Shown one piece after another: positions 42,434 through 50,555 of a stretch of 64,000 nt of DNA. How positions within the stretch are numbered: the stretch's first letter is position 1; each line of letters opens with the position of its first letter. The stretch covers positions 558,001 through 622,000 of the forward strand of contig CALRMU020000003.1 of the NCBI GenBank assembly GCA_943369295.1, written 5' to 3'. The notes beneath the pieces were generated by a model. That model had not been told where the DNA came from. It saw nothing but the letters and a program-made list of their open reading frames with translations, and searched no databases. The position numbers were made by a program, and so were the translations under genes. This DNA comes from JAKRSE01 sp943369295 (lineage in GTDB: Bacteria; Armatimonadota; Fimbriimonadia; Fimbriimonadales; Fimbriimonadaceae).

Positions 42434-44956
42434 TTGCAGTCTCGAAATCCGATCTTCCTGATCATCGTCGCAGCTTTGATGGGCCTGTCAATCTGGCTCT
42501 ACACAATCCGCCCCTACTCCTTGGGACTTGACGTCCAGGGTGGAGTCAGGCTGACCTATCAGATCATCGAAGAGAGTCTGAAGCCTGAGCAGAGAAAGAA
42601 CATTCCTCAGATTCAAAGCGACCTCGTCCGCATCATGCAGTCCCGAGCCGGCTCTGCTCTTGGTGTGACTGAAGGAACTGTCAGTAAGAAAGGGACTGAT
42701 CAGATCATTATTGAACTTCCCGGCTTCGCTGATATCAACGAAGCAAAGGCGGTTCTCAGCACCACGGCCAAGATTCAGGTCTATCACGCTGACAACGTTC
42801 GGACTGATAAGAGAACGACAAGACCCTATGTAAAGACAGGCGAAGAAGAAGCTGACGGGGTTCCCTTTGTCACCTTTGCCCGCAGATCGACGCCCGACAA
42901 GGTGTTGAAACCAGGCGACCCGGCTTACGCCGAGATGATCAAGGGCTGGAATCTGCTGATTGAAGGGGGAGACGTTACAGACGCCTACCCAAGATCTGAA
43001 GGTACTAACACAGTGCCAGAGTTCAACTTTGGCGGCGAAGGCGCAAAGAACCTCGAACAGTTCACAAGGAGATTCCGAAACGACGGCGAAATGCTTGCCT
43101 TCGTCCTAGACGGAAAGGTCCTTTCTATCAACCCTGTTCAGGAAGGCACCGTTCTTACGACAAACGCCCACATCAACGGCTCCTTTGATCCGGCCTACGT
43201 CATGACTCTGACAGATCTGATTAAGGCTGGTTCACTCCCCGCCGACCTCAGAGAACTCTCAAGTCAGAAAGTCGACCCCACCATTGGCAAGAAGGCTCTG
43301 GGCGACATTATCTTTGCCGGCTTTATCAGCTTCGGCATTGTCATTGCCTTCCTCCTCATCTATTACGCCTTTCCTGGACTCGTGGCAGCTCTTGCCATGT
43401 GTCTCTATGTGCTCCTCACCATCACAACACTGAAGCTCCTCGGAGCGACATTCAGCTTGGCTGCAATCGCTGGTCTTATCCTATCGATTGCGATGGCGGT
43501 GGACGCAAACATTCTTATCTTCGAGCGATTGAAGGAAGAAATGAAGGCAGGCAGAACTCTGGCGACCGCCATGGATCTCGCCTTTAAGCGAGCCCTCGCT
43601 GCCATCGTTGACTCGAACGCAGCAACCATCGGAACCTCAATCATTCTCTTCGCCTTTGGCGATGCGATGGTCAAAGGCTTTGCCACTACACTCATCGTTG
43701 GTGTTGCCCTCTCCTTCTTCACTGCTGTCGCTGTCACCAGAGCCATCCTCGGTGGTCTGCTCAGTGTTGGCATCGGAACCAATCCCAAGTGGTACGCCCT
43801 TGAGCGCAACTGGTTCGGTGAAGGTCTAGAGCAGAGAGCCGAAACCAAGCCCATGCAGGTCTTGGAAAAGAGGAACACCTTCTTTGGAATTTCCCTTGGC
43901 TTGATGGCGATCGGCTTCGTTTTCATCTTCCTCGGTGGACTTAAGCCCAACGTCGAATTCTTGGGTGGCTACGAAGCCATCTTCCAGGTGCCTGCCAGCC
44001 AAAACGCCTCGGCCCCAGCTATTCTTGAAGGTCTTGAAAAGGCTGGAGTCAAGGAAGCCAACGTAAAGTTTGGAGAAGGCGTGTCAGCATCTGGCAGTCC
44101 TACAAGACTTGCCTATATCACGATCCCTGCCAATGCAGGCGTTCAGGCTAATGATCCAGCGATCTTGACCACGATCGGAACAGCCACAGGCTTCCCGACC
44201 GAAGGTGCCTCGATCACGGAGATCGGCGCGACAATTCGTGGTGAAACGATCCAGAACGCCATCTACGGAACCATTGGTTCTATGGCCTTCATCATCATCC
44301 TCTTGGCTGTCAGGTTTGGCATTGCCCTGGGCGGACTGAAGAACGGTCTCAAGTTCGGCCTCTCTGCAATCCTCGCCATGGGCCACGACATCGCGGTTAT
44401 CTTCGGTGTCGCTGCCATTGTCGGATACTTGCTTGGATGGGAAGTCAGCGGACTCTTCATCTCGGCCATGCTGACCGTCGCTTCCTTCTCGGTTCACGAC
44501 ACGATCGTCATCTTTGACCGAATCCGTGAGAATTTGAGAAAGCCCCACAAGGGTCAAAGCTTCGACTTCCTGGTCAACAAGTCAATCACTCAAACGATTG
44601 CTCGATCGCTTAACACATCGGGAACTGCGATTGTCAGCCTCCTCGTTCTTATCGCCGTCGGAACTCCAACTCCTGAACTCAAGTTCATGTGCGTTGCGAT
44701 GGTGACAGGCATTATCGTCGGAACCTACTCGAGCATCTTCAACGCGGCCCCCATCCTTTACCTTTGGGATAAAGCCACGATCAAATCGAAGGGCGCTGCT
44801 CACGGCCTGATGGCAGAAGCTGAAAGAGAAATCAAGCTTCGAGCCACCCAAATGGCTATGGTTCCTGGCGCAGACATGGCCGATGCTGGCTTCGGCACGG
44901 TAAAGCGACGAAGCTCGGTTGCTGATAAGGCCACCAGGCCATTGGACGACGAGTAG
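42434..44956 (+). CDS. secDF: SecD-SecF fusion, protein translocase subunit
   Basis: SecD and SecF use the proton gradient to help proteins leave the Sec channel. Here both are one 840-residue chain. The SecD part (to about 465) has helix 1 (NPIFLIIVAALMGLSIWLY), the GLDVQGGVRL motif, a periplasmic domain and helices with LILSIAMAVDANILIFERLKEE. The SecF part (about 470-800) has NVEFLGGYEAIF and the matching FSVHDTIVIFDRIREN. The start is TTG, 8 nt after a GGAGG ribosome binding site at 42421. A TATACT box lies at 42392-42397. yajC is not adjacent. Confidence 0.93.
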   Translation: MQSRNPIFLIIVAALMGLSIWLYTIRPYSLGLDVQGGVRLTYQIIEESLKPEQRKNIPQIQSDLVRIMQSRAGSALGVTEGTVSKKGTDQIIIELPGFADINEAKAVLSTTAKIQVYHADNVRTDKRTTRPYVKTGEEEADGVPFVTFARRSTPDKVLKPGDPAYAEMIKGWNLLIEGGDVTDAYPRSEGTNTVPEFNFGGEGAKNLEQFTRRFRNDGEMLAFVLDGKVLSINPVQEGTVLTTNAHINGSFDPAYVMTLTDLIKAGSLPADLRELSSQKVDPTIGKKALGDIIFAGFISFGIVIAFLLIYYAFPGLVAALAMCLYVLLTITTLKLLGATFSLAAIAGLILSIAMAVDANILIFERLKEEMKAGRTLATAMDLAFKRALAAIVDSNAATIGTSIILFAFGDAMVKGFATTLIVGVALSFFTAVAVTRAILGGLLSVGIGTNPKWYALERNWFGEGLEQRAETKPMQVLEKRNTFFGISLGLMAIGFVFIFLGGLKPNVEFLGGYEAIFQVPASQNASAPAILEGLEKAGVKEANVKFGEGVSASGSPTRLAYITIPANAGVQANDPAILTTIGTATGFPTEGASITEIGATIRGETIQNAIYGTIGSMAFIIILLAVRFGIALGGLKNGLKFGLSAILAMGHDIAVIFGVAAIVGYLLGWEVSGLFISAMLTVASFSVHDTIVIFDRIRENLRKPHKGQSFDFLVNKSITQTIARSLNTSGTAIVSLLVLIAVGTPTPELKFMCVAMVTGIIVGTYSSIFNAAPILYLWDKATIKSKGAAHGLMAEAEREIKLRATQMAMVPGADMADAGFGTVKRRSSVADKATRPLDDE

Positions 44957-44976
44957 GCTCTGCCTGACAACCCAAA

Positions 44977-45012
44977 AACCCTTCAAGCCTTAGAGCTTGA
45001 AGGGTTTTTTTG
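44977..45012 (+). terminator. Rho-independent terminator of secDF
   Basis: AACCCTTCAAGC pairs perfectly with GCTTGAAGGGTT over CTTAGA, followed by a run of T. It lies about 20 bases after the secDF stop. Confidence 0.92.
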
Positions 45013-45055
45013 TTTCTTCTTGAACAGATCCTTGTTTGTGGTGCATCCTACATAC

Positions 45056-46516
45056 ATGTCCTCGCCGAGGAAGCTTTCCCTGCTCATCTTGTTCCTGGTG
45101 ATCACCAGTTTGGTCAGCCTGGCTGGCTGTGGCGGATCTGGCAGTGAATCGGAAAGCGCAGGAAGTTCTGAAGCCTCACTCAGCGTCTTCTTCACGAACG
45201 GCGGTTCAGGCGACTTTGATCAAGTATGGGTTACAGCCCATAAGGTTGAACTGGCCAATGATTCCAGTTCCTTAACCCTTTTCGAAAGTCAGGAAGGACA
45301 AGAGATTGACCTGCGATCTCTGACCGGTCCGGAGGGCAGCGAGTTTCTTTTCCTAGCCGCGTCTACGATTCCTAAGGGCACCTACACCAAAGTGATCGTG
45401 ACCTTAGCAAAATCAACCCAGCTTTTCGCCAAAGGAAGCGAATCGTCTGCGAAAGCCGAGTTCCCTGCCAGTCTGACTGAGGCTGAAAGATCTAAGCTTG
45501 AAATCAAGCTGGATCCTCCCCTTGCTATCACGAGTGCGACTCATGATCTAGTGCTTGACTTTGATCTTGCGGCCTGGAAGATCGAGGGATCATCGATCAC
45601 ACCACTCGTAAAGCCCCACTCCGGTGCCAGCTTAGATGACTTGAATCGCCATAGACCAAACGAGTACACAGGTGTATTGTCCGGCCTAAACGGTGCCGCG
45701 CCTGAACAGACCTTTACTCTTGGAATGAGGGGTAGAAGAATTCAAGTCGTCTGTTCCAGAGAGACTCAGATTCTGACGGAATCTTTGGAAGGCGAGACTC
45801 CCCTTCTCACAGAAGGCAAGCTTGTTGAGGTCAAGGGCATCTTTGATATCCTGACCAGAACCATCAGAGCACAGAGTGTTTTGATCAAAAGCGGCTCCGA
45901 GCCAGAAAAGGAGGTCATCGTCAAAGGTTCGGTCAAAGAATCCAATGAATCTGAGGGTTTCCTAGCGATTGCGAGCCGACGAGTCCGTGGCTTCACCCCT
46001 GCAAGTCGATCAGTCAAAGTGACGGTTTCAGAAGCCTCAAAGTTTGTTGACAGTAAGGGCAAGACAGCGACAAAGGCAGAATTCTACGCTTCACTTAAAG
46101 ACACAAAGCTTCTTGTTGAAGCTATCGGAGCCTGGAACGCCGAAACTTCCACCTTTGCAGCAGCTCAAGTCAGGCTCATCACCGAATCTGTGCCTCGACC
46201 AGAGGTCAGCGCAGAAGGAACGATCAAAACAGCCAACAAGGAAGAAGGCATCTTTGTTCTGCTTGCGGACAGCCTGACTCTCAAAGGATTCACTGCGACC
46301 GAAGGAATTGATGTGAAGATCGCCGCCTCCCCTTCAACCATCTTCAGAGAGGCCAAAGGAACACCCCTTACCCGCGATGCCTTCTTCAGCAGGGCACTGG
46401 CCGGAATCAAAATCAAGGGCACCGGCTGGCAGAAGGAAGGGACTATCGAAGCGCGTTTGCTAGAACTGGTTGAAACCCAAACCCCAGCCGTCTCATCAGT
46501 TAAAGGGACTCCATAA
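45056..46516 (+). CDS. DUF4382/DUF5666-type lipoprotein
   Basis: From MSSPRKLSLLILFLVITSLV, the lipobox LAGC places lipid-anchored Cys25. A beta-rich domain with DQVWVTAHKVEL, PKGTYTKVIVTLAK and LDFDLAAWKI resembles DUF4382. Three diverged beta units follow (about 215-480), each with VEVKG, VKGSVKES or AEGTIKTA strands of the DUF5666 type. Both are carbohydrate-binding-like folds of unknown role. The frame extends 12 codons upstream, but the inner ATG gives a normal signal. Confidence 0.75.
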   Translation: MSSPRKLSLLILFLVITSLVSLAGCGGSGSESESAGSSEASLSVFFTNGGSGDFDQVWVTAHKVELANDSSSLTLFESQEGQEIDLRSLTGPEGSEFLFLAASTIPKGTYTKVIVTLAKSTQLFAKGSESSAKAEFPASLTEAERSKLEIKLDPPLAITSATHDLVLDFDLAAWKIEGSSITPLVKPHSGASLDDLNRHRPNEYTGVLSGLNGAAPEQTFTLGMRGRRIQVVCSRETQILTESLEGETPLLTEGKLVEVKGIFDILTRTIRAQSVLIKSGSEPEKEVIVKGSVKESNESEGFLAIASRRVRGFTPASRSVKVTVSEASKFVDSKGKTATKAEFYASLKDTKLLVEAIGAWNAETSTFAAAQVRLITESVPRPEVSAEGTIKTANKEEGIFVLLADSLTLKGFTATEGIDVKIAASPSTIFREAKGTPLTRDAFFSRALAGIKIKGTGWQKEGTIEARLLELVETQTPAVSSVKGTP

Positions 46517-46555
46517 CAAGTCTGGGCCGCAGGAGCTTCGGCATTCCTACACGGC

Positions 46556-46561
46556 TATACT
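46556..46561 (+). promoter_or_regulatory. -10-type box of leuB
   Basis: TATACT ends exactly 7 nt before the ATG at 46569. No ribosome binding site lies between, so leuB is probably translated from a leaderless mRNA. Confidence 0.55.
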
Positions 46562-46568
46562 TGACTCT

Positions 46569-47642
46569 ATGTCCCATCTTGTTGCAGTTCTTCCCGGAGA
46601 CGGAATTGGCCCCGAGGTCATCCAGGAAGCAACGGCAATTCTTTCTGCCCTGCGCCCCGATATTGAACTAAAATCTGCCCTCGTGGGTGGTGCGGCTATC
46701 GATGAAGCTGGTGAGCCCTTGCCAGCATCCACCCTTGATCTCTGCCGGGAGGCAACAGCCGTCCTTTTGGGAGCTGTCGGTGGTCCCAAGTGGGACAAGC
46801 TTGAGCCGGTGAGCCGCAGGCCAGAAGTGGGCGCCCTGCTTCCCCTTCGACGAGAACTCAACCTCTACGCCAACATCCGCCCCGCCCAAACCATGACTGC
46901 CCTGCTTCACGCTTCCCCCCTTAAGGAAGAAAGAAGCCGATGCGACCTGATCGTGGTGCGAGAACTGACCGGAGGCATCTACTTTGGCACTCCACGAGAA
47001 AGGCAGAATGGAGGCGACACTGCCATCGACACCTGCATCTACCACAGGCACGAAGTGGAAAGGATCGCTCGACGAGCCTTTGAAATCGCCGCCAATCGCA
47101 GGCAGTACCTTGTGAGTGTCGACAAAGCCAATGTGCTGGAAACAAGCCGACTTTGGCGAGAAGTCGTCGAAGAAGTCTCGAAGGATTATCCTCAGGTAAG
47201 CCTTGCTCACATGCTGGTCGACAACTGCGCCATGCAGCTGATCCGCGATCCCGGCCAGTTCGACGTCATCCTTACCGAAAACATGTTCGGAGACATCCTT
47301 TCGGATGAAGCCTCCATGATCACAGGCTCTCTCGGCCTGCTTCCTTCAGCCTCTCTCAGCGATGCAAAAGGCGGAAACGTCTTCGGCCTCTACGAACCAG
47401 TCCACGGATCTGCCCCAGATATTGCTGGTCAGGACAAGGCCAACCCCTTAGCCGCCATCCTCAGCGTCGCCATGATGCTGGAGCTCAGCTTCGCTGATCT
47501 CGCCAGTGCTAAAAAGATTCGCGATGCTGTCGAGGAAGTCTTGACTGAAGGCTACCGAACAGGCGACATCTACGAAGAAGGATCTAGACTCGTCGGAACC
47601 AGGGAGATGGGTCGCCTGATTCTTGGCAAGCTTGAAGGTTAA
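46569..47642 (+). CDS. leuB: 3-isopropylmalate dehydrogenase
   Basis: It oxidises and decarboxylates 3-isopropylmalate in leucine synthesis. From MSHLVAVLPGDGIGPEV it is 357 residues, the usual length. LLGAVGGPKWD, the substrate loop LYANIRP, ELTGGIYFG, VDKANVLE and NMFGDILSDEASM are diagnostic; PVHGSAPDIAGQDKANPLA binds NAD. A frame beginning 33 codons earlier runs into the previous gene and lacks homologous residues. leuA is 45 kb away and leuCD are not in the window, so the pathway is dispersed. Confidence 0.93.
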   Translation: MSHLVAVLPGDGIGPEVIQEATAILSALRPDIELKSALVGGAAIDEAGEPLPASTLDLCREATAVLLGAVGGPKWDKLEPVSRRPEVGALLPLRRELNLYANIRPAQTMTALLHASPLKEERSRCDLIVVRELTGGIYFGTPRERQNGGDTAIDTCIYHRHEVERIARRAFEIAANRRQYLVSVDKANVLETSRLWREVVEEVSKDYPQVSLAHMLVDNCAMQLIRDPGQFDVILTENMFGDILSDEASMITGSLGLLPSASLSDAKGGNVFGLYEPVHGSAPDIAGQDKANPLAAILSVAMMLELSFADLASAKKIRDAVEEVLTEGYRTGDIYEEGSRLVGTREMGRLILGKLEG

Positions 47643-47691
47643 CATCCTTCGCAGCTTCTGGGACTGATAAAGAGCTTGGCCCGGCCTTGGG

Positions 47692-47697
47692 TAGTCT
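47692..47697 (+). promoter_or_regulatory. -10-type box of gpmA
   Basis: TAGTCT ends exactly 7 nt before the ATG at 47705, supporting this start over 47687. Confidence 0.45.
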
Positions 47698-47704
47698 TTG
47701 GCTC

Positions 47705-48313
47705 ATGGCCAAGCTCATTCTTGTCAGGCACGGGCAGTCTTTGTGGAACCTTGAAAACAGGTTCACCGGTTGGGTTGATGTCCCTCTTACCCCACGGGGA
47801 ATCGAAGAAGCAAAACGCGCCGGAGAAAAACTAAGAGGCTTGGACATCCACGTCGCCTACACCTCCGGACTCCGCAGAGCTCAGCACACTCTTGAACTGA
47901 TTCTCCAGTCCATTCCCCTCGATATCCCAGTGATTCGAGACCCAGCCCTTAACGAGCGAGACTACGGCGATCTGGCTGGTCTGAATAAGGACGACATGAA
48001 GAAGAAGTACGGCGAAGAACAGGTGCACATCTGGCGCCGAAGCTTTGATGTTCCCCCTCCCGGTGGCGAATCACTCAAGAACACCAGCGAACGAACTCTT
48101 CCCTTCTTCGAGAGAGCCATCATGGGCGACATCCGTCAGGGCAAGAATGTCCTCATCGCTGCACATGGCAACAGCAACAGATCTATTGCCATGGCATTGG
48201 AAGAACTGAGCACGGAGCAGGTGCTGGCTCTCGAACTTCCGACCGGAATCCCCCGCGTGTACGACCTTGACCCAGAAACTGGCAAGGTTTTGAACCTCGA
48301 AGTTCTGAGTTAA
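47705..48313 (+). CDS. gpmA: 2,3-bisphosphoglycerate-dependent phosphoglycerate mutase
   Basis: It interconverts 3- and 2-phosphoglycerate in glycolysis. LVRHGQSLWNLENRFTGW (6-23) holds the phosphohistidine, ALNERDYGDLAGLNKDD the acid and EQVHIWRRSFDVPPPGG the family signature; AAHGNSNR is the second histidine. Length 202 is slightly short of the roughly 230-250 of model enzymes, as in many bacteria with the compact form. vsr starts 11 bases after its stop. Confidence 0.92.
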   Translation: MAKLILVRHGQSLWNLENRFTGWVDVPLTPRGIEEAKRAGEKLRGLDIHVAYTSGLRRAQHTLELILQSIPLDIPVIRDPALNERDYGDLAGLNKDDMKKKYGEEQVHIWRRSFDVPPPGGESLKNTSERTLPFFERAIMGDIRQGKNVLIAAHGNSNRSIAMALEELSTEQVLALELPTGIPRVYDLDPETGKVLNLEVLS

Positions 48314-48324
48314 GTCGAGCCGCC

Positions 48325-48810
48325 ATGCCCGACTGCTTTTCTGCCGAGAAACGCAGCCAGGTGATGGCCAACATAAAGAGCACGGGCACCCAGCCAGAGA
48401 CCAGGTTGGGTGCCCTGCTTGCTCTCTGGCTGCCTAACGAAGAGATTCTTCATGCCCCGAAAGACATTGTGGGCCGCCCCGATTTCGTCCTTCCTTCGCG
48501 CAGAATCGCCATCTTTCTCGATGGATGCTTTTTTCACGGATGCCCTCTTCACTATCGAGAACCCAAGCAAAACAGCGAATACTGGATAGCCAAAGTGGCT
48601 AGGAACAAGCTCCACGACAGGCAGGTGACCAGAGAGCTAAAGTCTAAGGGGTGGCGGGTGATTAGAATTTGGGAGCACGAGCTGCGGACAGCAAAAATGA
48701 AAGGAAGAGAGAGAATTAGAAGGCGAATAAGATACGCATTAGCCGCTTCTCCGACTGAATCAAATCTGCCTCATGCTGCCGAAGAAAGAGCAGAATATAT
48801 TCTCAGCTAG
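48325..48810 (+). CDS. vsr: Very-short-patch repair endonuclease
   Basis: Vsr nicks DNA beside T:G mismatches that arise from deamination of 5-methylcytosine. At 161 residues it has KRSQVMANIKSTGTQPE at the start, DIVGRPDFVLPSRRIAIFLD with the active-site aspartate, and the zinc-site signature CFFHGCPLHY and RNKLHDRQVTREL, then IWEHEL. A cytosine methyltransferase partner is usual but none is in the window. The TAG stop shares the palindrome CTAG with the convergent next gene. Confidence 0.9.
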   Translation: MPDCFSAEKRSQVMANIKSTGTQPETRLGALLALWLPNEEILHAPKDIVGRPDFVLPSRRIAIFLDGCFFHGCPLHYREPKQNSEYWIAKVARNKLHDRQVTRELKSKGWRVIRIWEHELRTAKMKGRERIRRRIRYALAASPTESNLPHAAEERAEYILS

Positions 48811-49130
48811 CCGAGCTTTGCCCGAACATCTTCTGGCAGAGGTGGTGTGGGCTTTTCCGCCTGAGTCATCGCAGGATTCTGCCTGACATCTTGTCGGGTC
48901 AACATCTGATCCGTCGCGATAATGTGACCCTGTAGAGTCTGCTTGAGGTCATAGAGTTCAGCTTCCAAGCGGGCAATTCTTGCCTGATCCGCCTGATTGG
49001 ATTCGTTCTGAGGACGCCTAGCCATAAGTTCAGCCATCTTTCTCTGGTGGCTGGTAAGGATGGCTGTAATTGGCAGAACAACGACGAGGCCAAAGCCAAT
49101 CATCATCCCAAAAATGGCTTCCGGATCCAT
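48807..49130 (-). CDS. Small membrane-anchored coiled-coil protein
   Basis: One N-terminal helix (AIFGMMIGFGLVVVLPITAIL) and a cytoplasmic coiled coil (ADQARIARLEAELYDLKQTLQGH) make up 107 residues, with a proline-rich end. It resembles PspB/PspC-type envelope-stress proteins in build, without sequence proof. A TATTGT box 9 nt before the ATG may be its promoter. Confidence 0.6.
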   Translation of the reverse strand: MDPEAIFGMMIGFGLVVVLPITAILTSHQRKMAELMARRPQNESNQADQARIARLEAELYDLKQTLQGHIIATDQMLTRQDVRQNPAMTQAEKPTPPLPEDVRAKLG

Positions 49131-49276
49131 GTGACGATAACAATACTCTGAGTCAAAGGAAAAAGCTGCGAGTCCTATCTGGAAAATTCCTGAAAATTCT
49201 GTTAAAAAAGGTAGCGATACTGTGGGGTAAACCGTATAGAGTGCCGTAGCAGAGATTTTCTGCTGCTTGAACTTTC

Positions 49277-50299
49277 ATGAACACACGCTTCTCCCGACCA
49301 AGCAAGAGCGGGTTTACTCTTATTGAGCTGCTCGTCGTTATCGCCATCATCGCCATTTTGGCCGCGATTCTCTTCCCCGTCTTCGCTCAAGCCAAGGAAG
49401 CTGCAAAGCGAACGAAGGTTCTTGCTGAATCTAAGCAGGTTGGAACTGGTCTCCAGGTCTATCTCTCAGACTACGATGACACCTTCCCCATCATGCACCC
49501 AGTTGATCCGGCCACTGGCGCCTACCTTCATTCATTCCCCAACTATCGCCTGGCCTCTGTTCCTGCAGGCTGGGGAGTAAATGCTGCCTTCAGACAGGCT
49601 GACTCAGTCGCCTGGAACAACTCGGTTTTCCCCTACACGAAAAACAATGACATTCAAGGCGGATCGGGACTGAATCTTTACACAAGCGGATTCAACTACT
49701 CCACTGCTCCAGCTAATCTTCCTGTTACTTCTATTGGTGCCAACGGCCTTCTGAATACTTGGAGCGCCACTGCTGTGGCCGCCCCTTCCAGACTGCCACT
49801 GCTGATGTTCACCAACGGCAGAGAAGCCTACAGAGGCTATGCCTACACTCCTGTTTACCTCCGCTGTACCGGAAGCCCCAACCCTGCTCCTCCCTGCATC
49901 TTCAATGCAACGGGCCACGCCTACGGCGGAGCGACTCCAAGATCAAGAGAAGACACTTACGAGTTCACCTTCAACCCAAGCAACGACACGATTCAGGCAT
50001 TTAATGGCGGCAACATTATTGTCCGAGTAGATTCGTCGGCTAAATTCCAGCCCATGGGACGCAACTCTCAGCCACAGGCATCGGCCACACCAACCAGGGC
50101 TTACGATGAACCAGGATTTGTCTACACGACTGGCTTGAACACTGACCGAGGAGGCACGACTCCCGCCGGCTATGTTTGGCAGCCCATGAGGTGTGTCAGT
50201 GCCGTTGGAGCTCCTCACTACCAGTCTATGTTCAGACCTGATTCCGAGTTCCGCTATCAGTTCGGCACGACAGGCAACAACGCCCTCTGCAACCCATGA
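49277..50299 (+). CDS. Type IV pilin-like / pseudopilin protein
   Basis: A type III prepilin leader (RPSKSG) precedes FTLIELLVVIAIIAILAA (residues 14-31), with the glycine/phenylalanine cleavage site, then LFPVFAQAKEAAKRT. The 300-residue exported part begins ESKQVGTGLQVYLSDYDDTFP, the DUF1559-type layout common in Armatimonadota and Planctomycetota, where many paralogues exist. It could form pili or a type II secretion pseudopilus. A 58-residue lipoprotein follows with a 4-bp overlap. The prepilin peptidase and assembly genes are not in the window. Confidence 0.88.
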   Translation: MNTRFSRPSKSGFTLIELLVVIAIIAILAAILFPVFAQAKEAAKRTKVLAESKQVGTGLQVYLSDYDDTFPIMHPVDPATGAYLHSFPNYRLASVPAGWGVNAAFRQADSVAWNNSVFPYTKNNDIQGGSGLNLYTSGFNYSTAPANLPVTSIGANGLLNTWSATAVAAPSRLPLLMFTNGREAYRGYAYTPVYLRCTGSPNPAPPCIFNATGHAYGGATPRSREDTYEFTFNPSNDTIQAFNGGNIIVRVDSSAKFQPMGRNSQPQASATPTRAYDEPGFVYTTGLNTDRGGTTPAGYVWQPMRCVSAVGAPHYQSMFRPDSEFRYQFGTTGNNALCNP

Positions 50300-50472
50300 T
50301 GAAAAAGCTGCTTCTGTTTGTTTTTGCGTCATCTTTGCTGGTCGGCTTGGCTGGCTGTGCAGACGAATACAGCAAGAATCCCGCTGGAGCTGAATCTGGC
50401 GAGAAGAAGGAGTATTCGGCTGAAGATGCCACTGCTGCCGTCCCCAAAAGGGGCGGATCTGAAGGCGAATAG
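50296..50472 (+). CDS. 58-residue lipoprotein coupled to the pilin gene
   Basis: The frame starts with ATGATG overlapping the pilin stop by 4 bases. MMKKLLLFVFASSLLVG is followed by a lipobox LAGC (Cys21), then CADEYSKNP and an acidic, disordered end. The signal, the translational coupling and the terminator 24 bases downstream support a real gene. Small lipoproteins can be pilotins or assembly factors; a role beside the pilin is inferred only from position. Confidence 0.75.
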   Translation: MMKKLLLFVFASSLLVGLAGCADEYSKNPAGAESGEKKEYSAEDATAAVPKRGGSEGE

Positions 50473-50495
50473 CTAAACGGCTATACCAATAGTCA

Positions 50496-50533
50496 GGGGT
50501 CCATGCACCAAGTGAGCATGGACCCCCTTTTTT
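50496..50533 (+). terminator. Rho-independent terminator of the pilin unit
   Basis: GGGGTCCATGC (50496-50506) pairs perfectly with GCATGGACCCC (50516-50526) over 9 nt, followed by a T-run to 50533. Confidence 0.92.
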
Positions 50534-50555
50534 GTGGGTAAGGTGAAGCCCAGCT

